Assembly (NCBI GenBank): GCA_905235415.1
Contig: CAJOKX010000012.1
Location: forward strand, 1 to 32,342
Source: an uncultured Lachnospiraceae bacterium
Lineage (GTDB): Bacteria > Bacillota > Clostridia > Lachnospirales > Lachnospiraceae
Length of the DNA: 32,342 nt
Reading direction: 5' to 3'
Shown: piece after piece, positions 7,246 through 15,105 of the stretch
Position numbering within the stretch: position 1 is the stretch's first letter
Layout of the letters: the number at the start of each line of letters is the position of its first letter
The notes under the pieces: generated by a model
What the model was told of the DNA's origin: nothing
Databases searched by the model: none
The model's input: the letters and a program-made list of their open reading frames with translations, nothing else
Program-made: the position numbers and the translations under genes

Positions 7246-7614
7246 ATGGCAGCAACAGAATCTGCGGAGAATTATCTGGAATCCATCCTGGTACTGAGCA
7301 AGGAGAAGCCTGTTGTCAGGAGTGTGGATGTTTCCAATCATACGGGGTTCAAGAAGTCGAGTATATCCATCGCGATGAAAAACCTGAAGGCGGACGGGTA
7401 CATCACCATCAGCCCGGAGGGATATATTTTCCTGACAGACAGCGGCATGCAGATCGCTTCGATGATCTATGAGCGCCATCAGGTATTGTCTGCCTGGTTT
7501 ATCAGGCTTGGCGTGGATGAGAAAACGGCTGTGGAGGATGCGTGCAGGATCGAGCATGACATCAGCGAAGAGAGTTTTGAAGCGATCAAAAAGTATATTA
7601 CACTGCATGAATAA
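7246..7614 (+). CDS. Short DtxR-family metal-responsive transcriptional regulator
   Basis: The 122-residue protein has a winged helix-turn-helix at about 5-65 and a helical dimerisation and metal-binding region at about 70-122. The ligand pattern resembles DtxR: Cys100-x-x-Glu103-His104 matches the DtxR ligands Cys102, Glu105 and His106, with His78 and Glu12 also present. Asn9 stands where MntR has Asp. The cysteine points to an iron-type rather than MntR-type site. It is shorter than MntR (142) and lacks the DtxR SH3 domain. GGGAAAGGA lies about 8 bases before the ATG at 7246, so the longer open frame from 7165 is rejected. It is first in an apparent operon with the acyltransferase three bases downstream. 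The target genes are unknown, and self-regulation through the inverted repeat is plausible. Confidence 0.75.
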   Translation: MAATESAENYLESILVLSKEKPVVRSVDVSNHTGFKKSSISIAMKNLKADGYITISPEGYIFLTDSGMQIASMIYERHQVLSAWFIRLGVDEKTAVEDACRIEHDISEESFEAIKKYITLHE

Positions 7615-7617
7615 ACG

Positions 7618-8676
7618 ATGATGGATACAGCTGCCGGGAACGGTACGATGACGAAATCTTCGAATACGAAACACAGATATACCGAGATTGATATCGCAAG
7701 AGGGATCGGTATTATTTGTGTTGTCATGGGGCATGCCATCAAGCAGACGGAAGTCTCTGCGGTATGGATCAGGATTCTGACCTATGTGATCTACAGCTTT
7801 CATATGCCGCTGTTTTTCTGCCTGTCCGGTTTTGTTTCATACAGGATCCTGACCATGGATAGGCAGCAGCGGAAAAGCTATATCGCGGATCGCGCCTGCA
7901 GGCTGCTGATCCCTTATTTTGTGATCGGATTTATCTATATCCCGGTGAAACTGAAGCTCAGCGACGCCGCCGTGAAGCCTTTTACGGCAGCGGATATTCC
8001 GAAGCTTCTGATCGGTGAGAATCCGGATGTATCCCTGTGGTTTCTGTATATCCTGTTTATGATCGAGCTGATCTGCGTTCTCGTGATCAACACATACAAT
8101 TTCCGCTCGATCTGGTACGGCAGTTTCTTTCTGAGCGTCGCGGTCTACTGGTCGAATATGGATATCCGGATCCTGAAGTATCTGTTTTTCTTCCTTGGCG
8201 GGATCTGGATGCGCCTGAAGTTCGAGGACTGCCGCAAAGAGGGCATAGAAGATGTCATGGGGGGACAGATGCTGCTGGCGTTCCTGGCCCTTGTGACAGA
8301 CATCGCGGCCATCACATTTCTTTACAAAACCACGATTACCATCACGTTTATGCTGACGTCTCTGTGCGGGATCTATATTGTGATATGGATTGCCTCCAGA
8401 CTGGTCTATAACGTGGACGGAGAGAAGGTTGAACCCGGCAGGACAGGGAGAATGCTGCTCATGCTGGGGCTGTATTCCATGGATGTCTATATCCTCCATG
8501 AACCGATCATGACGGTTCTGAAACTGATTCTGTGGAACAGGCTGGGACTGAACTATATTCTCTGCACATGGGTGATCTTTTTCATTGCCCTGTACCTGCC
8601 GGTCCCGGTCTCGAAGTATATCATCCGCAGGAGCAGAGTGCTCCGGTTATTGCTGTTCGGAGAGAGAAATAAGTGA
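7618..8676 (+). CDS. Acyltransferase-3 family membrane protein (O-acetyltransferase-like)
   Basis: The 352-residue protein has about ten transmembrane helices and the acyltransferase-3 fold. IDIARGIGIICVVMGHA holds the conserved catalytic His39, and FHMPLFFCLSGF is at about 61-72. Such enzymes carry acyl groups, usually acetyl, across the membrane onto surface polysaccharides or lipids. The start is uncertain: ATG codons at 7618, 7621 and 7648 have only weak ribosome binding sites. Coupling to the upstream stop at 7612-7614 favours 7618. The stop overlaps the GTG start of the next gene (GTGA at 8673-8676), which indicates translational coupling. The acyl donor and acceptor cannot be told from sequence. 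Confidence 0.82.
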   Translation: MMDTAAGNGTMTKSSNTKHRYTEIDIARGIGIICVVMGHAIKQTEVSAVWIRILTYVIYSFHMPLFFCLSGFVSYRILTMDRQQRKSYIADRACRLLIPYFVIGFIYIPVKLKLSDAAVKPFTAADIPKLLIGENPDVSLWFLYILFMIELICVLVINTYNFRSIWYGSFFLSVAVYWSNMDIRILKYLFFFLGGIWMRLKFEDCRKEGIEDVMGGQMLLAFLALVTDIAAITFLYKTTITITFMLTSLCGIYIVIWIASRLVYNVDGEKVEPGRTGRMLLMLGLYSMDVYILHEPIMTVLKLILWNRLGLNYILCTWVIFFIALYLPVPVSKYIIRRSRVLRLLLFGERNK

Positions 8677-9131
8677 AGACAAAAGAGAACAGAGGGATCT
8701 TTTACATTACATGGGGATGTGTGATTGTCACGATCATCCTCATTATATTTACGCTCGACCGGTCCATACGGCCCAGCCAGGGAAAACCGTTTGAACGCCT
8801 GAGCGTGGAAGAGGCCAGGCAGTACATGAGCTATGAGGCTTCGTATCAGGTTCTGGACGTGCGGGACATAGAGGCGTATGACGAAGGCCATCTGAAGGGC
8901 GCGGTCCACATCGGATATGACAGCCTGGTGCAGGACGCGGACCTTGTTCTGGAGGACCGCAGCCAGATGGTGTACGTGTACGGACAGAGCAGTGAACAAA
9001 GCTGCGCGGCGGCACAGAAGCTGTCGGACATGGGGTATACTTCCGTGGCGGAGATCGGCACGTACGAAGAATGGATCACGCTGGAGACAGAGACGGAGAC
9101 AGAAGGCATTCTGAGAAATGTGCTCGGGTAG
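8673..9131 (+). CDS. Membrane-anchored rhodanese-like protein lacking the catalytic cysteine
   Basis: The 152-residue protein has one N-terminal transmembrane segment (about 9-28) and an extracytoplasmic rhodanese fold at about 43-136. The YQVLDVRDIEAYDEGHLKGAVHI block is diagnostic. In active rhodaneses the loop is Cys-x-x-Gly-x-Arg-Ser. Here the strand ends VYVYGQSSEQS, so Tyr103 occupies the cysteine position. The only nearby cysteine, Cys111, falls in the following helix. Sulfurtransferase activity is therefore unlikely, and a binding or scaffold role is more plausible. The GTG start overlaps the upstream stop, with GGAGAG at 8659-8664. The C-terminus has a run of acidic ETETE residues. 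Confidence 0.8.
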   Translation: MKTKENRGIFYITWGCVIVTIILIIFTLDRSIRPSQGKPFERLSVEEARQYMSYEASYQVLDVRDIEAYDEGHLKGAVHIGYDSLVQDADLVLEDRSQMVYVYGQSSEQSCAAAQKLSDMGYTSVAEIGTYEEWITLETETETEGILRNVLG

Positions 9132-9195
9132 GAAATGAAGAGAGGATCAGGCCGAAGGAGCGCCCGGGGGTGCATGCGGCAAGGGAGGTAGAGAA

Positions 9196-10905
9196 ATGAT
9201 GCGGATACGTGAGTGGACAGACAGGAATCGGAAAAAGTTCTGGTTTTGTCTTCTTTTGAATGTCCTGCTGCTGTTTGTATATCTGCTGATCATGCGGCCT
9301 GCGTTTGATTCCAACGATGATCTGAACATCGCGCTCTTTGTCAATCTGGGGAGACCTGTCCAGGATGCACACTGGCTCTTCCCGAGCTGGATCCTGGGAG
9401 AGATCTGCGCATTTCTGTACCGGATCACCAACATGGTTCCGTGGTACGGACTGATGCAGTATGCAGGAATGCTGTGCGCATTTACGGCAGCCACATGGGT
9501 GATCCAGAGAACGTTCAAGAGCGGGGCTGCGATCCTGCTGAGCATGATCGTGCTGAACTTTTTTGCCGCAGACGCGTACATTACGATGCAGTTCACCAAG
9601 ACGGCGGGCGTGTGCAGCGCAGCCGGCGTCTTCCTGGTGGCCTGGGTCATCATGCAGGAGAAAGTTCAGATTCTCCCGCTGACGGCAGGGATCCTGATTA
9701 CCGCGTACGGATTCATGTACCGCCATCTGGAGGCGGATATGATGTTTGCGCTGTGGGGCGTGTTTGGCCTCTATCTGCTGCTGCGCCTGGGAGAGGACGC
9801 GCCGGATGAGAAGCTGAAAAGAGCCGTGCGTTATATCGGCCTGTTTGCCCTCACGGTCGGGGTGTGCGCTGGCTGCAGGCTGGCGGACAGGGCTGCGTAC
9901 CGGCAAAGCCCGGATGCGGCGTATTATGAGAAGATCAATGACGCCAGGTCGGCGCTGACCGATTACGGCTTCCCGAAATACGAAGACAACGTGGATCTGT
10001 TCGAGTCGCTCGACATCTCCTACAACGCCTACAAGCTGTTTTCAAAATGGAATTTCTATGATCCGGATGTGTTTACACTCGAGAAAATGGAAAAGCTGAT
10101 CGCGGCACAGAACCGCAGAAAAGCATCCATGGAAACACTGAAGGACTTCCTGGATGTCTATCCGGCAAAATGGTTTGAGAATCCCATGTTTTACTGCTTC
10201 CTGGTGTTGCTGGTGATCGCGCTGATTCACGGCAGGAAGGAATGGAAGATGTGGGTCTTCCTGGCGCTCCTGGTTCTGGTGCTGGGCGTTCTGTTCTACT
10301 ATATGTACCTCCAGGGCCGCTTCAACCTGCAGCGTGTGGACAATCCCATCTGGCTGTGCTGCAGCCTGATCCTGCTGTACCTGATCTCACCGCGTTCATT
10401 CAACCTGCCGGTCCGCTATGCATGGACCTTTGTGCTGGTGATCCTCGCACTGAACCAGAATACGTGGAGAGAGAACTGGAGACACAACACGAGGAAACAG
10501 GAGCAGAAGAGGATAGAGGCAGCGAACTTTATCGCGGGAGTCAGCAATGATACGGAGCATCTGTATCTGACCAAGGCAGGGCTGTATGCCGTGTCGGCAG
10601 GATACGGGCCGCTCTCCCTGGTCCCGGTCGGGGCCGCGTCCAATATGGCCGTGCTGGGCGGCTGGCCGGCAGGCAGCATTCCCTACAAGGCGTCCCTTGA
10701 AAAGTACGGCGTGACGAATCCGTACAGAGACTGCATCAATAACGACCAGGTATACCTGATCGATAATGACATCAATCTGACGCTCAACTACATCCGTGAA
10801 TACTATGATATGGATGCGCAGGCGCAGGAAGTGAGATCGTTTGACGGCGAGAATATGATGTACAGAATCGTGTCGCAGAAAGCGGATGCGGACCAGGCGC
10901 CCTGA
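9196..10905 (+). CDS. Polytopic membrane protein, candidate GT-C type glycosyltransferase
   Basis: The 569-residue protein has about 10-12 predicted transmembrane helices and a soluble insert at about 240-310. A C-terminal soluble tail spans about 440-569. I do not recognise a named family. After the first helix comes FDSNDDL, with Asp41 and Asp42. An acidic pair in the first outer loop is the hallmark of GT-C glycosyltransferases that use polyprenyl-phosphate sugars. Large membrane proteins of this layout are common in Lachnospiraceae surface-polysaccharide loci. GGGAGG (9183-9188) is well spaced for the ATG at 9196, with another ATG at 9199. The gene lies 64 bases after the rhodanese-like gene and ends at a bidirectional terminator. 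The glycosyltransferase role is inference. Confidence 0.7.
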   Translation: MMRIREWTDRNRKKFWFCLLLNVLLLFVYLLIMRPAFDSNDDLNIALFVNLGRPVQDAHWLFPSWILGEICAFLYRITNMVPWYGLMQYAGMLCAFTAATWVIQRTFKSGAAILLSMIVLNFFAADAYITMQFTKTAGVCSAAGVFLVAWVIMQEKVQILPLTAGILITAYGFMYRHLEADMMFALWGVFGLYLLLRLGEDAPDEKLKRAVRYIGLFALTVGVCAGCRLADRAAYRQSPDAAYYEKINDARSALTDYGFPKYEDNVDLFESLDISYNAYKLFSKWNFYDPDVFTLEKMEKLIAAQNRRKASMETLKDFLDVYPAKWFENPMFYCFLVLLVIALIHGRKEWKMWVFLALLVLVLGVLFYYMYLQGRFNLQRVDNPIWLCCSLILLYLISPRSFNLPVRYAWTFVLVILALNQNTWRENWRHNTRKQEQKRIEAANFIAGVSNDTEHLYLTKAGLYAVSAGYGPLSLVPVGAASNMAVLGGWPAGSIPYKASLEKYGVTNPYRDCINNDQVYLIDNDINLTLNYIREYYDMDAQAQEVRSFDGENMMYRIVSQKADADQAP

Positions 10906-10926
10906 GCCGGCGTACGGACGGCGCAA

Positions 10927-10963
10927 TGAAAATCCGGCAGCACCAGAAGCTGCCGGATTTTCA
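10927..10963. terminator. Bidirectional terminator between convergent genes
   Basis: A 14-bp perfect stem (10927-10940 with 10950-10963), loop of 9, with A-rich 5' and T-rich 3' flanks. It serves both the membrane protein ending at 10905 and the WbqC gene ending at 10993 on the other strand. Confidence 0.85.
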
Positions 10964-10992
10964 TGGTTATGTAAAGAAAACGGAACCCTCTT

Positions 10993-11691
10993 TTATTTTC
11001 TGAAACTCAGCATATACTCGGGCGCTTTGGAGCCGGTCATGAAGAGCAGGTCAAGGATGCTGACGTTGTGTGTGAATTCGCCGTGCAGCTGCGGGTATTC
11101 CGGATATCCGTCATAGCTCATGTAGGCGAGCTCCACACCGGCTTCTTTGAAGACATCGTCTTCTATATAATCCTTCGCTGCAGGACCGGACAGGTACCAC
11201 GAACCGCCTGCCGACTTCACGAGCTCTGCAAGCCGTTCTGTTTTCCCCTCCGCAAGCGGATAATCCGAGGAGGTTGTGATCAGTGTCGGGATCCCGAGAA
11301 GATCGCAGATCTTCTGGAGGAACATGCGGTTGATCTCACTCAGATAATCCATCTCTTCGGCCTTCGCATACAGCTCTTCCAGCACGGGCTCATAGTCCTT
11401 ATAATACGGGGCGTGTGCGTAGCACAGCTGGATCGAGCGCAGATGCTCGGAGCACCACTTATGGCCGGTGACCTTTGTCTCGTTGATCTTCTGAAAAAAC
11501 TTTCCTTTGGAATCCACCGGGATCGTGAGCCACTGCAGGCCATTGGCCGTCTTGATCTGGTTGCGGTTTCTCCAGTCTCTTCTGGTATACTGCATGTCGT
11601 CATACAGAATGAATTCATCCACAGAGTTGATGATATCGAAGTACCCTTTCCAGGGGATATAGTTGGACTGCAGGATCGCTACCTTTTTCAT
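10993..11691 (-). CDS. WbqC-family protein
   Basis: The 232-residue soluble protein begins with the family signature MKKVAILQSNYIPWKGYFD. It continues with EFILYDDMQYTRRDWRNRNQIK, also typical of WbqC-like proteins. The family occurs in O-antigen, capsule and other surface-glycan loci. Its reaction is not firmly established, and a link to acylation of amino sugars has been suggested from gene context. I prefer the ATG at 11691 because an AAGGTG box lies 5 bases upstream, although a GTG at 11697 is also in frame. It is divergent from the ATP-grasp gene at 11877 and ends at a shared terminator. Confidence 0.82.
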   Translation of the reverse strand: MKKVAILQSNYIPWKGYFDIINSVDEFILYDDMQYTRRDWRNRNQIKTANGLQWLTIPVDSKGKFFQKINETKVTGHKWCSEHLRSIQLCYAHAPYYKDYEPVLEELYAKAEEMDYLSEINRMFLQKICDLLGIPTLITTSSDYPLAEGKTERLAELVKSAGGSWYLSGPAAKDYIEDDVFKEAGVELAYMSYDGYPEYPQLHGEFTHNVSILDLLFMTGSKAPEYMLSFRK

Positions 11692-11759
11692 AGACACACC
11701 TTCTTCTGGATTCCGGACAACTCAGCCGGCGCAAAGAACCGCGCGGCCGCAACATCACT

Positions 11760-11787
11760 ATAATACGCGTTTCCGCTGAAAATGCAA
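11760..11787 (-). promoter_or_regulatory. Possible promoter of the WbqC gene
   Basis: On the minus strand, TTGCAT (11782-11787), a 16-base spacer and TATTAT (11760-11765). The -35 match is weak. It lies back to back with the plus-strand promoter at 11795. Confidence 0.4.
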
Positions 11788-11794
11788 TGATTCT

Positions 11795-11823
11795 TTGACA
11801 AATGGATAACGCAATTTTATAAT
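11795..11823 (+). promoter_or_regulatory. Perfect-consensus sigma-A promoter of the first ATP-grasp/glycosyltransferase pair
   Basis: TTGACA (11795-11800), a 17-base spacer and TATAAT (11818-11823), with both boxes at full consensus. The predicted start near 11830 gives a leader of about 47 bases to the TTG at 11877. Confidence 0.88.
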
Positions 11824-11876
11824 CACTTGCAGACAAAGAGTGCAGGAAGATGTCCTTTGCCAGGGAGGATAAGGCA

Positions 11877-13091
11877 TTGAGCAAGACGATACTGGTCCTG
11901 GGGGCCAGCTATTCACAGATTCCGCTGTTTCAGGCAGCAAAAAGGCTTGGCGTGCGCAGCATCGCGGCGACCATACCGGGACCCTATGCGGGCATTCCGT
12001 ATGCGGACGAGGTCGTATACTGTGATATCACGAAGCCGGAGGAAGTGCTGCAGGCAGTGAAGGATCTTTCCATCGATGCAGTCACGACCTGCTGCATGGA
12101 CGTGGGAACACGGACCATGGGATATCTGTGCAAAATGCTCTCCCTTCCCGGACCGGGCATCGGCGCGGAGGCTGCGTGCGACAAGTCCCTGCAGAAGCAG
12201 CTGTATGAGGAGGCCGGGATCCGGACGGCGCCCTACTTCCTGATTCGCAGTGTGGAGGATCTTCAAAGAGCCGGCAGAAAGATCGGTTATCCGCTGATGC
12301 TCAAAGCGGTCGACCTGATGGGAAGCCGCGGCGTGTTCCGCGCTGACAGCGAGGAGGAAGCACTTTCCTGGTATCCGCTGGTCATGGAGCAGACCCGGAA
12401 GGACTACTGTATCGCGGAGAAGTTTCTCGCAGGCACGATGTTCGGCGTAGAGGCCATGATGAGCAGAGGCTCTCTTGCCTACGTACTTCCGCTGGGCAAT
12501 GATCTTCATGCAGGCAATCCTCCGTTTCCGCAGGGACATCATGTTCCGTGGGAGAGGGCTGATGCGCTGTATGAGAAGATCTGTGACGTTACGCAGCGTG
12601 TCTGCAAGGCGCTTGCATATGACAACTGCGCGCTGGATATGGACTGCATGCTGCAGGACGGGGAGATCTGGATGATCGAATCCACCCCGAGAGCCGGCGC
12701 AACTGCCATTACGGATATGGTGGGCCTCTATTACGGGATCGACTATTTTGAGGCGATCGTACGAAGCGCGCTGGGAGAAGACGTATCGGACCTGTTCAGG
12801 GCAAAGAGCGGACTTGCGAATGCATCCTGGCTGATCGGGGCGGACCGGACGGGGATCCTTGAAGAGATCGTCCTTCCGGAGCATCTTTCTGAGAATGTGG
12901 TGGACCTGTCCTTCAATGTAAAGAGCGGAGATGAAGTTAGGAAGTTCTCCTCCGGAAGAGACAGGATCGGCCAGATGATCGTGAAGGGGAACAGCGCAGG
13001 AGACTGCCTGGAAGAGATCAGGACCATCCTTCAGAATACAGAGATAAAGGTGAGAGAATATGCTGGTATCGGTGGTAATACCCTGCTATAA
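11877..13091 (+). CDS. ATP-grasp enzyme, paralog 1 (carboxylate-amine/thiol ligase type)
   Basis: The 404-residue protein has an N-terminal Rossmann-like pre-ATP-grasp domain (TILVLGASYSQIPLFQAAK). The ATP-grasp domain spans about 95-310: Lys103 region, YPLMLKAVD, GSRGV, the acidic pair Asp254/Asp256, and Glu268. The family joins a carboxylate to an amine or thiol through an acyl phosphate. I chose a TTG start at 11877 because GGGAGGA (11863-11869) is 7 bases upstream. With this start the residue numbering runs colinear with the paralog at 23427 (ACDK at 100-103 and the metal Glu at 268 in both). An ATG at 11850 gives nine extra residues with a poor site. Its 3' end overlaps the glycosyltransferase gene by 32 bases. 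Confidence 0.83.
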   Translation: MSKTILVLGASYSQIPLFQAAKRLGVRSIAATIPGPYAGIPYADEVVYCDITKPEEVLQAVKDLSIDAVTTCCMDVGTRTMGYLCKMLSLPGPGIGAEAACDKSLQKQLYEEAGIRTAPYFLIRSVEDLQRAGRKIGYPLMLKAVDLMGSRGVFRADSEEEALSWYPLVMEQTRKDYCIAEKFLAGTMFGVEAMMSRGSLAYVLPLGNDLHAGNPPFPQGHHVPWERADALYEKICDVTQRVCKALAYDNCALDMDCMLQDGEIWMIESTPRAGATAITDMVGLYYGIDYFEAIVRSALGEDVSDLFRAKSGLANASWLIGADRTGILEEIVLPEHLSENVVDLSFNVKSGDEVRKFSSGRDRIGQMIVKGNSAGDCLEEIRTILQNTEIKVREYAGIGGNTLL

Positions 13092-14061
13092 CTCAGAGAA
13101 GACGATCGGCATGGTTGCGGACCAGTGCATGGAGAGCTTTTCGCAGTGGGACGGATATGAGTGTGAGATGGTCCTGGTGAATGACCACTCCCGTGACCAT
13201 ACCTATGAGGAGATCCTCAAGTGCCGTGAGCGCTATCCGGGCAGGATCACGGCAGTGAACTTTCCGAAGAACTTCGGGCAGCACGCCGCCATCCTTGCAG
13301 GACTTCAGTATGCAAGAGGAGAGCTGGTCGTCGGGATGGACGATGACCTGCAGAACCGTCCGGAGCAGATCCGGCAGTTTCTGGACAAGATGGAAGAAGG
13401 GTATGACGTCGTCTTCGGCATCTACAAGCAGCGCAAGTTCAGCCCGCTCAAGAATCTGTTCGGAAAGATCAGCCAGTTCCTTCTGTTCCATCTTGTAGAC
13501 AGGCCGAAAGGCGTGGAGATGAGCTCCTTCTGGTGCGCGAGAGACTATGTCATCCGGGAAGTGCGCAAATATCACGGGAACGATGCGTTCGTCCAGATGC
13601 TGTTTGCCAGGACGACGGACAACATGACCGACATCCAGGTGGAACATTACGCGAGGGAATACGGGAGGTCCAACTACACGTTCCGGAAGGGACTGAAGCT
13701 GTTCATGACCTTTATGGATTATTCATCGATCCCCCTCAGGGTATCCAATGTCCTCGGAACGATCTTCTCCATCACCGGGTTTGTTGCGACGATTGTCCTG
13801 ATCGTGCGGAAGATACTTGATCCCACGATACAGACAGGATGGTCCTCGCTGATGTGCCTGATCCTGATTGTATCCGGCATGCTGTTCCTGATGCTGGGAA
13901 TCATCGGAGAATATATCGGCAAGCTCGTAAATACATCCAACGGCAAGCCCCTCTACGTAATCCGTGAGGTCAGGGAGGCGTCTGATGAAACGCCGGAGGC
14001 GAGCACGCCGGCCGCCGGTGGCGGCCGCTCAGCGGCGACCGAGCCGGAGGCGAGACCATAA
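13060..14061 (+). CDS. CsbB/GtrB-like membrane glycosyltransferase (GT2), paralog 1
   Basis: The 333-residue protein has a cytoplasmic GT2 domain at about 1-215 starting SVVIPCYN, with the acidic triad Asp94-Asp95-Asp96 in MDDDLQNRPEQ. Two transmembrane helices follow at about 228-258 and 265-290, then a short hydrophilic tail. This layout is typical of enzymes that load a sugar from a nucleotide donor onto polyprenyl phosphate (GtrB, CsbB, DPM1-like). GGTGAGAG just before the ATG and immediate entry into the catalytic strand support the start, despite a 32-base overlap with the ATP-grasp gene. The tail is Ala/Gly/Pro-rich and low in complexity. The sugar is unknown. Confidence 0.87.
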   Translation: MLVSVVIPCYNSEKTIGMVADQCMESFSQWDGYECEMVLVNDHSRDHTYEEILKCRERYPGRITAVNFPKNFGQHAAILAGLQYARGELVVGMDDDLQNRPEQIRQFLDKMEEGYDVVFGIYKQRKFSPLKNLFGKISQFLLFHLVDRPKGVEMSSFWCARDYVIREVRKYHGNDAFVQMLFARTTDNMTDIQVEHYAREYGRSNYTFRKGLKLFMTFMDYSSIPLRVSNVLGTIFSITGFVATIVLIVRKILDPTIQTGWSSLMCLILIVSGMLFLMLGIIGEYIGKLVNTSNGKPLYVIREVREASDETPEASTPAAGGGRSAATEPEARP

Positions 14062-14092
14062 ACTAAGACGGGGGATTCACGGCTGCGTTGTA

Positions 14093-14153
14093 GGAGATCC
14101 CCGCATATACAACGGAGATCCCTGCATATAGAAGGAGATCACCGCACATAAAA
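14093..14153 (+). repeat. Three short direct repeats of about 20 bp
   Basis: Units starting GGAGATC at 14093, 14114 and 14134, each followed by a C/T-C-GCATATA-like block. They lie between a glycosyltransferase stop and the palindromic terminator, and no coding role is seen. Confidence 0.7.
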
Positions 14154-14180
14154 GAAGCACGGCCGCGGCCGTGCTTCTTT
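14151..14180. terminator. Perfect 30-bp palindrome, bidirectional terminator
   Basis: The 15-base half site starting AAAGAAGCACGG is exactly self-complementary over 14151-14180. It has a T-run downstream in either direction. It separates the convergent glycosyltransferase (ends 14061) and L,D-transpeptidase (ends 14209). Confidence 0.82.
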
Positions 14181-14208
14181 TCATATCGAACTGTTTTCAT
14201 TTCAAAGA

Positions 14209-14967
14209 TCAGTACACATACAGCAGTGTGCCGACCGGGATGTGCTTATACAGCCAGATGGCCGGTCTCTTGTAGACTCTGACGCATGCATGGGAACAGG
14301 GCTTCTTGCCGATTCCGTCTCTTGCATTCGGGCCGGGCCACTTGTGGATGCCGCTGCCGCCGAATTCCAGGAAATAGTACAATGTACTTTCAAACTGCTC
14401 TGAGTAAACGGACTGGAACTTATGGCGGACCGTCTTCCTGCCCAGCGGAGTGGACCAGTTTGCCATGCCCGTGGAGCAGTTGAACCTCTTGACCAGCGTC
14501 CAGTGATGATTATATCCCCTAAAGACATTCAGACTCTGCCGGTCGGTGGAAACCCAGATCATCCAGTCTGTCTTGCTCTTGAGAGATCTGGAATTGACAA
14601 AAGCGGTTTTGGTTGATCTCTTGAAGTCGCCGGGCGTACATGCGTCATCATAGATGTTCAGGTTGCCGGCGGAAACATTGAAATGCCGCCCGTCCTTCAG
14701 CATAACGGTATTCTTCCCTTTTACCTGGTACTTGGTGACAATCACCTCTGTTCCGTGATCGATCGTGACATACTGTTTGGTCTCCTTGATCTTGACACGG
14801 ACATTGCCCCGGATCGTTGCTTTCCAGTAGATCGGATGGATCTCCTTCGGACTGCAGCTGACATACGGCTTCTCCGCATACGCCGTTCCTGCCGGGGCTA
14901 CACAGAACAGGACGGCGGCGAACAGAAAGAAAAGAGATAAAGAAAGCTTCTTTGAAATAGGTTTCAT
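14209..14967 (-). CDS. Secreted L,D-transpeptidase (YkuD family), paralog 2
   Basis: The 252-residue protein has a signal peptide at about 1-31 (hydrophobic LSLSLFFLFAAVLF, ending TAYA). An SH3-like module follows at about 47-105, starting IYWKATIRGNVRVK, and the YkuD domain at about 130-252. The catalytic motif is SHACVR, with His226, Cys228 and Arg230, plus His208 in GIHKWPG. Alanine replaces the usual glycine before the cysteine. GGGAGGT lies 5 bases before the ATG at 14967, so an upstream in-frame ATG at 15015 is rejected. It probably acts on peptidoglycan 3-3 cross-links outside the cell. It lies 138 bases downstream of the Big2/amidase gene on the same strand. Confidence 0.88.
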   Translation of the reverse strand: MKPISKKLSLSLFFLFAAVLFCVAPAGTAYAEKPYVSCSPKEIHPIYWKATIRGNVRVKIKETKQYVTIDHGTEVIVTKYQVKGKNTVMLKDGRHFNVSAGNLNIYDDACTPGDFKRSTKTAFVNSRSLKSKTDWMIWVSTDRQSLNVFRGYNHHWTLVKRFNCSTGMANWSTPLGRKTVRHKFQSVYSEQFESTLYYFLEFGGSGIHKWPGPNARDGIGKKPCSHACVRVYKRPAIWLYKHIPVGTLLYVY

Positions 14968-15054
14968 ACTATACCTCCCGAAAGCAGCAAGCGAATGATG
15001 TTTTTGCAAATACACTCTTTATAGAATGACAAATAGTCTGCCTTCACAGCTACA

Positions 15055-15084
15055 TTTATACCACATGTTGCGGTTTGTTGAAAA
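15055..15084 (-). promoter_or_regulatory. Possible promoter of L,D-transpeptidase paralog 2
   Basis: On the minus strand, TTTTCA (15079-15084), an 18-base spacer and TATAAA (15055-15060). The hexamers are acceptable but not strong. Confidence 0.35.
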
Positions 15085-15105
15085 CAGAAATTCGCATAAA
15101 TGCGA

